This document shows positions 48,520-59,898 of a stretch of DNA of 64,000 bases, in pieces (positions within the stretch are counted from its first letter, which is position 1; the number at the start of each line of letters is the position of its first letter). The notes under the pieces were generated by a model, which saw only the letters and a list, made by a program, of their open reading frames with translations, was not told the DNA's origin and did not search any database. The position numbers and the translations under genes were made by a program. The stretch comes from Otis tarda (Eukaryota > Chordata > Aves > Otidiformes > Otididae), in contig CM048552.1 of assembly GCA_026413225.1 (NCBI GenBank), positions 210,007,553 through 210,071,552 on the forward strand, read 5' to 3'.

Positions 48520-48760
48520 GTCCCAATTAATTAGATCCCAGAGCTGTTTTCAAAAGCCTGTATCATTCAATCCCCATGCTGTTAGCTACCTATTAAATGA
48601 CATAACCTAGGATCCTATAAAGGCAATCAAGCATTTAGCTTAGTTTTTGTCTACATCCATAGCACACCAAAGAGCTGATATTTACATGGAAATCCATCTG
48701 AAATGCTAATGCAAATAATTAACTCCAGCCTGCAGACACCATTCAAATTGCTTGCCGAAC
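48520..48760. promoter_or_regulatory. Possible conserved enhancer-like element with octamer
   Basis: Contains a perfect POU octamer ATGCAAAT at 48709-48716 immediately followed by an AATTAA homeodomain core, plus CCAATTAATTAGATCC near 48523. The sequence is complex and repeat-free. Octamer plus homeobox half-site clusters are typical of neural and developmental enhancers, but the motifs are short and could be chance. Confidence 0.3.
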
Positions 48761-50329
48761 CCCACACTGTCTCAAGAAATGAAACCAGAAGTTTTTTTTT
48801 TTAATGAGTCTTTTCTTAGTACCGATTAAAACTGTGATTTAATCTTTTGTCTGTATCTTCCTTAATTTAAAGTACAATTAAAGGATGTCTGTAATTGCCA
48901 AACCTTTTCTACAACACCAAACTTTTTTGCTGTTTTGTTCAGCAGTTCTTTCAGGAGACTACATAACTTTTAACAAGGCTCCCCAACCTTTTTTTTTTTT
49001 TATGTCCAATAACACCAGCTGCCTTCTTGCATCTCTAATGAATGTATCTTCCTCGTTTCACTCCACCACCTCATCACTTTCATTGTATTCCCGTTCTTTA
49101 ACAGGTGGTCTTGTGGGTATAACGACATCATTAAATAGCTCTAAAGCTGCTAGTAAGAAAGTAGTTATTGAGTGAATCAGAATATCATCATGTGAAATAC
49201 CTTTACTGCAATAGTTGAACGAGCGACTTAGAATGTTTGCTAAATTTAACTGTTTCTCCTCTGCTTGATCTCATCCATCAGGTTCATAGATTTTGGGTTT
49301 CTGTTGATTTCTATGAAGCATGATAGAGTTTTGTTCCCTATATAAAGAGGTTTAGGGCCACCTGAAATATTTGGGGCTGCCCTCCCCCTGCCCTGCCACG
49401 GAGGCAGATATGACAGAAGGTATCTGGGTAACTCACATCTTGGATAAACACATGTAGGGCATTCATAATACCCTGAAGGACCTACAATAGGAAGGAGAAA
49501 TGCTCTAAAAGTAGTAGCCACATACAAGTAACTCCGGTCAAATATTCCTGATGTTTATTATTACCACAAGGAAAACTGCCTAAGACAATCCCAGGGCACA
49601 ATTCAGTCATCCTTCAGGGATTCATCAAGGAGAAAGAGGAGGAAAAATGAAGCCACATCCAAGGAACATGGAAATCTGTAGAGACTAGGAAATTTAGTTC
49701 TCTACAGGACTCTGAAGCACATTTGCACAAAACATCCAAATGATTGTCTTGGAATAGTTTTCTCAGTGCGGAGATTTCGTTTTGGAGACAGAAAATGAAT
49801 CTTAAGATGTCTGGTTAAAGAAAAGGTTAAGAGTACTTCAGCATGGGATGCTATTTAAACATGTTCTATTTAATTGAAAAAAAATTAATGGTAGTGAATA
49901 GAGTGCAAAAAGCAGCCAGTGATTTGGGAGCTCTATTTGCAATAAAATCCCTGATGCAGCGTGTCCAGTGAGTCTTGTTTAAGATGAGCCCTAGCACTCA
50001 AGAAAGAGGTGGGACAGACCTTTTGCACTAACTTGAAAATTTTATTAACTGCTCTTAACAACGATTGTGACCCGAAGTCCAAGTACGCAGAGGGCACAGT
50101 CCCATCCTTTTCTCCTATTACCTAATGGCAGAAGTGCTGCTCTCCTCTTCGACCAGATGAGGAGAGGAAGTGTTAAATTAGGAGTCACCACAGGAAACAA
50201 CATTGCCACCACAACTGATCCCTGGGTGAAGACTGACCTGCTTAGATTAGAGTTTTGTTCAATTTGCAGTCAAGCAGCAGCAGCAGATGGGCTGCTGACA
50301 TTCTGAGGTTTTGCTGTGGACTTTACTGC

Positions 50330-50740
50330 TGGGCATGATCCACTGGTGGCTGTTGAATAATGTTTCACATTTACATTTTGCAGTTCACAGAACTATGACA
50401 TCTTGTGTCAATGCAAATAAACCTGTCAGAGTCTGATACTGTATTTGAGGCCGTAGATTGAAAATTGATTGTGTGACTTGCCTGAATATAAATCGCATAT
50501 TTATTTACCCTGAACCATGGAGTTGCAATTAGTCAATACATATTCATAAAATATGGGTTAGGTAAATTAACACTTGCCTATTGTAAATTACAATTGAGAA
50601 TAATTTGCGGTGTCCGGGAAGTTGAAAATGCAGTTCATTTTAAAATGGATTTGATGCGTTGCATTATTTAACCATTCTCTGAATAATTTCAAGCCATGAA
50701 TTTAGATGCAACACAAAGTATTGCTGACATGCATAAGAAA
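50330..50740. promoter_or_regulatory. Possible conserved enhancer-like element with octamer
   Basis: It has a perfect octamer ATGCAAAT at 50411-50418 and many homeodomain-type cores (GGTAAATTAACACTTGC, GTAAATTACAATTGAG), with no simple repeat and no transposon. It reads like the deeply conserved non-coding elements found in vertebrate gene deserts. Texture-based inference only. Confidence 0.32.
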
Positions 50741-52460
50741 TTTGCTTAGAAGAATAGCTTTCCTCTTCCATATATTGATGCTCTTTTGCATATATGCTTT
50801 AACTGACCAGTTCAGAAAAAGAGTTATTCAGTTTTGACCCATCCTATTGGCCTTACATTTCTGTTACAGATTGATCTAAACCCTTCATAAATTTCTGATA
50901 CCTTTATCCATGCCACATGGCTTTTTTCTTCATGAGTTAATGTATCACGTATAATCTAGGTTAATACTGGCTTGCATTGCTTCCACCGGGATAAGTTACA
51001 GTACTTACTCATCCTGGTGAAATAATTGTTTTGAAATGTGTGGAAATAGTGGCTACTAGGAGAAAGGACTTAATAATTTGGCTAGAGATTGCATGGAAGA
51101 TGTTTGTAGCCCTGCTATGCCTGTTTTAAATCAACCATCTGAACTTATTTTGCCTCTTGGCTAAACGTCTTGCCCCTGGACTACTGAACATAAATGTGGC
51201 CAATGTGTGGTCTCCAAAAGTGGTCAATAGCTGTTGCCAGTGGAGGAGTGTAGAAACAGGGCATATTTGGAGAACTGTCTCTTCAGTATATGTCCCATCT
51301 TTCAGTAATACGCAGTGAAGACATTTCCTCAGCTAGCAGTGTTTTTCTCTGTGTTTATACCTCTTACTGGCTTTTCAGCCTATTTAAAGATGTTTCCTGT
51401 GTTCTTTCTCCCGGATATTTACCGTGAATTAAATCACAGCCCTAAGTGGCCTTTCAGGAATTTTCACTGAGTACCTTTTTTTTTTGTGAAGTGCTTCTGT
51501 GTTTGTAAATTGGAATTTTTGAGTGAGAATTTGTTGTTGAAAAAAAAAAGAAAAGACCAGCTCTGCTAGAGAAAACAGGGGCTATGTGTGGAAATGGGGT
51601 GTGGGTGGACGTGAATTTCTTAGTGAATACTGCTTCAAAGAGGTAAGGGCCACACTTCAGAAATTACATTCCTCTGACAAATAATTTACAGTACAAGAAC
51701 CATATTCTACAATCTTCTACTAAATAGTTTATTCCTCTTCAAGCAGGTACTTCTACTTGGGTGGTGAAGTCAACATGGGTGAGGGAGGTGGTGTTCAGGC
51801 TAAATAAAGGTTCAATTCAACCACTACAAATATGAAGAGAGGAGAAGACTGACTGTAATTTCTACAACAAAACTGTGGAATTGCAAAGTTTCTTATGGTG
51901 AGCATTGATGGCTGTGTGACATAATTTTGTCTTTCTGGGAATGCAGAAGTGTGGAATTTTAAAGTAGGTTCACGCTCAGCATGAATTTTCCACTTTCTGA
52001 CCATGCGCTGAGTGAATGTAGCCCAATTTACAGTGAATTATTTTATCTTTTCTTCACAGAATAAAGTTGTTTTAAAATAAAGATAAAAGTTAAATGCTTT
52101 TGTGATTATATATCTCAGCCACAAACCAGTTTTTCTATGGAAATCTTGAACAGTATAGAATTACTCTTGGGTCAGAGAGTGTAAGTTCTATCTTGGCTCT
52201 TAGGTCATATGGAAAGTTTTATAAGGAATAATTAATATTTTTCTGTCCGTAGTAGTAAATAAAGGAATGTAAGGTGATTTGCCTCTGGTATTCTTGTGGT
52301 GTTGGTGTTTTCAGCAGTACTTCCTCACCTGTTTTAAGGTCCTAGGTACTAAACAAGTCCATGTTCAGATTTTAATTCTAAATATCTACTCATTTTAGAA
52401 AGAAACCTAAAAGATAATTACTTCCTTTCTGTACCTGGAGACACATACATATGTTTTTTC

Positions 52461-52500
52461 ATCTTCACAGCATTTAATGTATCTTCACAGCATTTAATGT
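52461..52500. repeat. Perfect 20-bp tandem duplication
   Basis: ATCTTCACAGCATTTAATGT occurs twice in a row, followed by a partial third unit (ATGTTCCCAGCAT). Confidence 0.9.
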
Positions 52501-52987
52501 ATGTTCCCAGCATGCTGGTGCTCATGAAGAAATGCTGCTGGAAACCACTCACATGGCATGTTGCTCAGCCACTGTGGTGCAGATATGTAGGAGAGCATGT
52601 TCCAAGGCTCCTGAAAGGTGCTTTTTGCTGTGCTGTGTAAAAATCTAGACCGACTTTCACTGGCTTTCTTGGACAATATGGGATTGTCTGCTTTGGGCTT
52701 GAGATGACAGAGGTAGTTTTCTCTCTATTCCTCCTTTCCTGAACACCTGCAGAGCAAAGCAGACCACGCTCCTGAAGACTTCCTCCTTGCTCTCCCTTAG
52801 TAGCTATGGTGCTAAGTCCAGCCTGCTGTCAAGGAGCAGTGGTGTGACAAAGCTGGATTCCAGGCTGGAAATCTGGAATCAGTGTGGGAACTTTGGTTTG
52901 GAAGCATCACTCAATTCCATAGTGTAGAAATTTTCCCATCAATGGCTTCCTTTGACTCAAAATAAAATATACCATATGCTGATAGTT

Positions 52988-53100
52988 CATAGAATCATAG
53001 AATCATAGAATAGTTAGAGTTGGAAGGGACCTTCAAAGGTCATCTAGTCCAACCCCCCTGCAAGGAGCAGGGACATCCCCAACTAGATCAGGTTGCTCAG
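52988..53100 (-). mobile_element. CR1 LINE 3' tail, reverse strand
   Basis: CATAGAATCATAGAATCATAG followed by the full 3' block (GTTGGAAGGGACCTTCAAAG, CAAGGAGCAGGGACATCCCC), ending sharply at CAGGTTGCTCAG. It is nearly identical over this span to the copy at 22003, so it belongs to the same subfamily and is probably of similar age. Confidence 0.94.
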
Positions 53101-54017
53101 TTGAACTGTTATATTTAGTTTCATTCTTTTGATTGACATCAAATTTTGAAATAAAGTTATCTTAAAACAAAATGTCATAAGGCTACATTTATAAAATAGG
53201 AAACCACATTCCAAACCAAGGAATCATATTGTTTTAAAAAATGTTACAGAAATAACTTTCTTCTTTTCTGGAGTAAAGTTTTGGAGTTTTTTTGGGTTTT
53301 GCAGTTTGTTTTGGGGTTTTTTTTTTGTTTGTTTTTTTTTTTTTTGATGTCTAGGAAACTCAGTTTTATAAAGTGAACTTGCTACTGTTTGAAAAATACT
53401 GACATAGGTAAACTCTATATATGTCTCCGTAAAATGGAAATAATGATGCTGCTAATCAAGGCAAGCTATGTTCTGTACTCTAAAAGTAGTGTTGTTGTCC
53501 TCAGTTTGTAAATTACACCATATAAAATAGCCAGAACATTCCTAATTAGCAGAGTAGTGTAAGGCGTGTGCATCTGTAGAGGGCAATGCAAAATGAGGAA
53601 TAGCATTTTTGGTGCCAAACCCTAAATAATTTTCACTCACGCCCTCTGTGTCTCCCTGCACTGGAGAGTAATGTGTCTAGTTTTCTCCTTCGCCAGCTTA
53701 TAAAGTGAGAGATGGGTTTTTACCTTCACTCCCAGAGAGCCATGTGGGCATGAATTCACAGCACAGGCTTTTAAGTTTTGCAGCGTTCTGACAGAGGCTC
53801 AGGTTAAAATACACAGGTCAGCCAAGTAAACATAGCCACAGTTATAACTCCAGAGTGCATGTTGTCTTCAAGGAACATCTATATTAGTGGTTCAGTTTCT
53901 GTCAGGAGAGAGCTTTTGAAGAAAACCATCCATTCATCCCCTTTACTGTGCTTTTATTCACGCAGCAGGGTAGTCTTGAAGTGTATGAATTGGATTTCTT
54001 TGGCATGAAAATGACCA
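53101..54017. other. Unique non-coding sequence with a T-rich tract
   Basis: About 0.9 kb. It holds a T/G-rich tract at 53277-53345 (several T runs of 7-15 separated by G) and otherwise nothing recognisable. Confidence 0.55.
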
Positions 54018-54101
54018 CAAGAACCATTACGGTTGGAAAAGTCCTCTAATATCATCAAGGGCAGCACCACCATGCCTACTAAACTATGTCCCGAAGTGCC
54101 A
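54018..54101 (-). mobile_element. Old CR1-family 3' end, reverse strand
   Basis: AGAACCATTACGGTTGGAAA, then TCCTCTAATATCATCAAG and ACCACCATGCCTACTAAACT and ATGTCCCGAAGTGCC. This is the second CR1 subfamily type also seen at 39001 (GGTTGGAAAAG), with the ACCATGCCTACTAAAC section further in. It is diverged and short. Confidence 0.75.
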
Positions 54102-57100
54102 AAGGTGGCTTTTATTCACCACTAAAGCTACCTGCCTTGACATGGGGTGGGTTGACTCCCCTTGAAGCTTACTTTGAAGCCTGCTTGCAAATCAGTACAG
54201 AATGTCCCTGGCTTTATGCAAACCCCCTACAAGAACCTTATTATAGTTCCTCAGAGCTTTGTTACATTACTTTATATTTCTGCTTCTGACTGTACTCTGA
54301 GGTGATGCTGATGTACATAGCCAGTAAGATGGATCTCATGTCCTGCCCAGTGGAAGCTGCATATCTCTGCAGGTATCTGCACTGTAAGTGGAGGGATGCT
54401 TTTCCTGAAATTCATAGGGCATCAAGCAGATGTGCTCTTTACTGACACCTTAGATCTTAATTTTTTTTCTTTCACTGGCCCCACAGATCCAGCTTATCCT
54501 CCAGAGTTATTACACTGTTTCTGGACTTGTTTGCAAGGAGAATGATCATGATATGATAAAACAGAAAATGACTGCTTCACTGACAGCTGCTTTTAATCAC
54601 ATATATATGGGCATTTTCAGAAATAAATAATTGTTTGCAGAAGACAAATCTGTAACACTGTAAGAGACGTCCCATTGCTGGCTAACCTTGCTGGTTGCCT
54701 TTGAAAGGGTCTATGAACGAATTAGGACATGCGAGTTGGATCTGAAAAGTCAGAGCTAAACTGACAGTGTAACACTACCTGGTAAATGTTGTTCCAAGTC
54801 CTGTCATTCCCAGTAGAGTTACAGCTGAAGCAGAGTTACAGCTGAGCATGCCATTTCTGTGGTCCTTCCAATTTTAAATTGATTCTTGAGGATAGAGTGA
54901 CCCCCTTCCTTCTTCCCCATCTATTAATCTGACAGATCCAAATGAGTGTCATTTATCTCGGAATCTGTTGGGGTGGTCAGAGTGAACTAAACCCAGCTTT
55001 TCTAATCCAAAATATGAAAAGTGCAGTCTACACAGGGCTGCCAGCTGCAATTTCTATCCCATTTTCTATTAGAATATGTCTGTTCAATTTACCCCTTGCA
55101 TCTACTGAAACGCTGCCCAATGCTCTGGGATCTTTTAAGGTATTAAAATCCTTTTTCTCCTAGATTCATGTTTGGAAAGCATTAATTATGCCACCCATGA
55201 ATATTTCCAGTTGACAGCTCCTTCACTCATGTCCCTTGAGAACTTTTATTTCTGTCATTGTATTGTTTCCTATTTGATTCTCACCAACAACTCCCTTTGA
55301 CTTAAATCCATGTAGTTGTGTACAGTACTACCGGAGAGTTGAATGGAGCTGAAAGTTGCTTGTGCAACACGGTGCACAGACGCCTGTGCAGGCACCGTTA
55401 TCGATCCTGCAGAGAGATGTCATGTCACTGAGGCTCCAACTGAGATCAATGTGTGAGCAGAACTGCAAAGAGCAGGGAGATGTGCCAGCAATGGCAGCTT
55501 AATTTGGATCTTCACAGTATTCTGAATGCTCTGAAGCAGGAGATAAATTTCAGGCAAAATGTCTTCCTTGTTCATCATCCTGATGCTGTGATGTGAAAAG
55601 AGACAACAGTTAGAGACTGCTATGCAACCTGTAGCTCTGCCTCTTCCTCTTAGTCAAATAAAATAGTGCCATGCCAGTTGTTATCATGGGACATCTGAGT
55701 TAAGTCCACGTGGTCTTCCCTTGATGCCTATAGTCAGCTAGAGACAAGGGTGCAAATCATCACTTTAAGTTTATTGGTATAAGAAGAAAACAAACTGTTG
55801 AGCTTTAAGTTCATTGATATATAAAATGGAAAGTAACAGAGTAACTGAGTTGATCGCTATAAAAAATGAAACTGTTAACCTTTTGAGTATAAAGGTATGG
55901 TCTGTCAGACGCTGGCGATGATGGAAAATCGTATGGCAAGATGGATGAAGAATTTCTTGTTGGGAGACCTGTGCGATGCCTAGATCAGAGATTGCTGATA
56001 AAAGCACAAGCAGTGGCAGATGAATTTTGGGAATGTTCTTCCAAAGACCCCAGAGGAGACCCTTTAAGAGATTTGACTACAACATTTGACTGGCCATACT
56101 CCTCCCCTTGACACACTGTGTACTAGCAATAGGGGAAGACGTTAGAGCTGGATATCTGGATTTTAATGCCAACTCCTAGACAGGAGGGGAATGAGTGCTG
56201 GATATTAGCTGTGGACAGTGGCTGTCAGTCTGTTCCCTCTTTGCTACATAAGTAGAACAAGCAGGATTAACAGTGACAGATAATCTGAATTGTATTTTCA
56301 GAATAATTAAGACACTAATGAGAGGTTATAAAAGAAAAAAATGAACAAATTGATATAGTTTTCCCATGCATTCAGAAAGTGAAATAAATAAAATATGGCA
56401 AAAATAATGTCTTACTCTCTTTCCTACTGAATTTTATATTCTCTATCCCAGCCATATCTGTGGAGTCAGGTATCTCAGGGATTCAGCTCTGTGCAATTAT
56501 CTTCCTTGTCTGGCAGTCAAAAAAAAAAGAAAAGAAGTGAGATACAATAGTACAATCTATCAGGCACATTAAGATGTGGAGAAAGTAAGTTGTGCAATTC
56601 TCTTAATATTTGTGAAAGTACACCAAGAGTGAATACTGAATAGGGCCTGATATCTTAAAGAGATATTTTCAGCTTAATAATGAGCAGCAGATTTTTACTT
56701 TGGAAACTCACAGTTTTACTTTCTGATCGAAGGCCAAAAATGTTTAAGCATGTGCTATTGAGGTTATTTTAGTGAAGTTTCCTAATGATGGAGGTAAAAT
56801 GGGTGTTACTTTTTGAATGCATTGTCCAAAACCAACGTAAAGACAGCCATCATGATCAGAAGGACTATTTTTGGTGACAGCCTAGTTTCTGCTATCTTTA
56901 GATTAAAAAAAAAAAAGCCCAGTACTTTTTCTCATTAAACGTAACCCACTTGTACAATTCACTCATACTGTGACATATAATATACTTTACTGAGGGAGAA
57001 TGTGCACACGAATCTTCCAGAAAAAAAAAAAGTCATTTTAGTCCAAACTATTCTGTAAAGAAGAGAAAGACCAGACATTCATTTGGTTTATCTAACATAG

Positions 57101-58250
57101 TTTTCCTTCTGTTTATGCTCTTTCCATAATGTGGAAATCCAGTGTACTTCTTTATCAGTGAATTCTTTTCAGATTTTTCAGGGATGTGTCTGTTGTGGTT
57201 TTGTCTAGTGAGGTGGCCATAAATGCCTGCGGGAAGGTTTGGGTAAGGATGGAACTCTGCAGTATCGGGGTTTATGGCACCTGACTGCTTAAGCCCTAGA
57301 ATCACCTTGACTGACTTCGGTGTAGAAAAAGTGGCACAGCAGCTCAGTTGAGGCAAAAGATATCGCTTAGGCAGAGTCTGTAACAAGCAATATGAAAATA
57401 ACTTTTGCTTTGGACATTGAATTAGAGTACACAAAAAGTCAGAAATTAGTGAGATACATTTAGAAGTCATACGAGGCCAAGCACTTACTTGCAGGCTGGG
57501 TTTCAAGTTCATAAGTGATTAAAACATTTCCTTAATCACTGGAGAGGAAAAAAATAGTACAAAAATACAAATGTGTTAGGAACAAAGAGCATGTTGACTA
57601 AGTAACCATGTCTGTCTGAGGACTGCTGGAAACTCTTGAGGGACTGATACCTAAAGACAGCCAGGTACTTCACTGTCCAGGAATGGATTTGGGTTTAAAA
57701 TGACCATTGCTGGTGACAAAATATGCTGACAGTAATAGGAACATGTGTTTGAAAATGAGTCCTTGATATTCCATCTAGAGGGACTGATTCTGGAACAGGG
57801 ATACTGTCTGAAGATCTTAGAAATGAATAGATACAGCTTGTAAAAAGAGATTTTGGGTATATGTGAAGACTTAAGTGATATTTATTTCAACAGAATTCAG
57901 AAAATATCAACTCTCCTGCACACCATCTCCTTACATCAGAAGCCACAAAATGTTTTCCAATAAATAGCTGTGGAATCCTCAATAGAAAAAAAACCCCAAA
58001 CAAAACAAAAACCCCTCAAAGAATTCAAATTTGTGTGCTTGGAAGACAAGAGAAAAGGAAAGATAGGAGATTTGGAGACAAGCTCATCTTGCCAAAAGAG
58101 CTTCTTGGGCCAGAAGTTGGATTTATGAGTTGTGTGGGCTAAACCTCTCCTATACTTTTTTTTTTATTTATAGAATTTATAGTTAGAAGCTGATGATCTT
58201 TTAGTGTGGTATATCATGGTTATACAGAATATTATTAAAAACAAGATTAA

Positions 58251-58273
58251 AAGATTATTTTAATAATAATCTT
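58251..58273. repeat. AT-rich perfect 9-bp inverted repeat
   Basis: AAGATTATT and AATAATCTT form perfect arms around a five-base loop, inside an AT-only tract that carries further AAGATTATT-like copies to about 58310. Confidence 0.8.
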
Positions 58274-59875
58274 ATAATTATTTAAAGGTAAATAATTAAG
58301 ATTATTATAAATTTGTTTCTTTCCATGCCAGGAACATCACCTGAGTAAATGTATACTTTTTAAAGCAAATCCCAACCTAATTTAAGATTTCATGTGACAG
58401 ACAATCCACCACTTCCTTAAATAAGCTACTCCAATGGTTTCCCCTTATTAAATATTACATGCCATTTCTACCTGGGTCTTGCTAAAATATTTTGTTAAAT
58501 GTGTTTGGAATTGGGGACATTTATCTACTTTATAGAAGATATAGCATTTCTAACTGTAGAGGTAATATATATGGAAAAGAGAGGCTGGAAGGATGGGATT
58601 GGTATAGAGTAGCAACAGCCACTAAAAGATCTTACGAGTCAGTTGGTGAAAGCCATGCTTCCTCTTCTCCCTCAGTATTTCTTTTACCTACATGTTGAAA
58701 CCTATGACTAAGCTGTATAAATCTGAACCCTCAACTGAGCTGATCTGGAAAACGAAGATTGCTCTTGCTGCTAAAGTACTGTTTTTACAATTCCAAGATC
58801 ATAGTCGCTGACTGGAGTTTCCGTGTGTTGGCCTGCGTGCTTACCTTCCACTGCCTGTGGATAACAGTGAATCCATATCCTCAGTGCTGGAGGGATTGCT
58901 GGTCTCTCCTTGCTTGTCCCTTCAGTAATTATCCTCTCAGCTATCAACCACAGGAAGAACAGATGGTACAATGTCAGCTTAAAAAGTCGATCGGCGCTGA
59001 CAAGCGTTTAGGAGATGGACTTCAGGTACTAAGGAAGTGGTGCTCTCTTTTGAGTCAGCACTGCTCCTTTTTGGGGAGTCATTTTGGGTGATGAGGTTTG
59101 CAGCCTTTGAGAGGACAGTTAAAAAGAGTTCTGGTGCAGCATAGTCAAAGTTTCTTGATTGAAATTACAATTTGAATATTTTATATTAATTACAAGCTAG
59201 ATTTTTTTTTTCTTCTAGATTGTGGAAGCAAATGGAAATACTGTTAGACAGCTTGTTATTTTTCTTATTGTTATTCTTCTGAGCAAGGAAGGACTACTAA
59301 AGCAATGCAAGTGAGTTTGAATATCTGTGACTACAATGAAACCACAAAGTGATGGTCTGAAGTCCAGCCAAAATGGGAGAAAAAAGTAACTTCATCAACT
59401 ACCAGGCATGACTTATAGAAAAGTATGGAAGGAGGAACTAGCTTCTACAACAATACGTCTCACTTGGAAATCTTAGTGTGTTCTCAGTCCAGATGTTAAC
59501 TAATCTGGATGTATGACTGCAGTGCCCTTTGAAACTTCAAAAAGTATTTTGATACCAATCCAGAATCTTAGCAGCATGTCTTTGTTCTTACCGTGACTTT
59601 TAAAATAGGATCTAACATAAGTCAAAATACAAAATTTAATTTCTTCAAGAATTTGTCCATCTGCTCCTTTTTTACCACCTGAATTCCAACATGATAGAGA
59701 ATTATCTAACTCTCACTTCCAGAAATCTATTATTTTGTCAGCAAAAGAGTTCTTAGTAAACTTTTCATGGGGAATTTATTCTAATGGTAGTAGTTAATTT
59801 ATTTTTTCAAGTAAATCTAAAATCAGATTAATAGAATAATTTTAATTTAGGATGGAAAGCAATTTTTGTGGTGTC

Positions 59876-59898
59876 TTTTTTTTCTTTTTTTTTTTTTT
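59876..59898. repeat. Poly-T run with one interruption
   Basis: Eight T, one C, then 14 T. A plain mononucleotide repeat with no retrocopy body recognisable next to it. Confidence 0.85.

Larger units (their letters stand above)
48370..52987. other. Unique non-coding sequence, no gene seen
   Basis: About 4.6 kb that includes the two enhancer-like stretches listed separately and a 20-bp tandem duplication at 52461-52500. The longest frames, 48885-49175 (+) and 49246-49527 (-), are under 100 codons and unrecognised. Confidence 0.55.

Noticed and set aside
57048..57512. 154-codon open frame on the reverse strand, the longest outside the repeats and the LTR region
   Set aside because: No recognisable domain, no signal peptide or repeat structure, and ordinary AT-rich base use. 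One such frame is expected by chance in 64 kb read in six frames.
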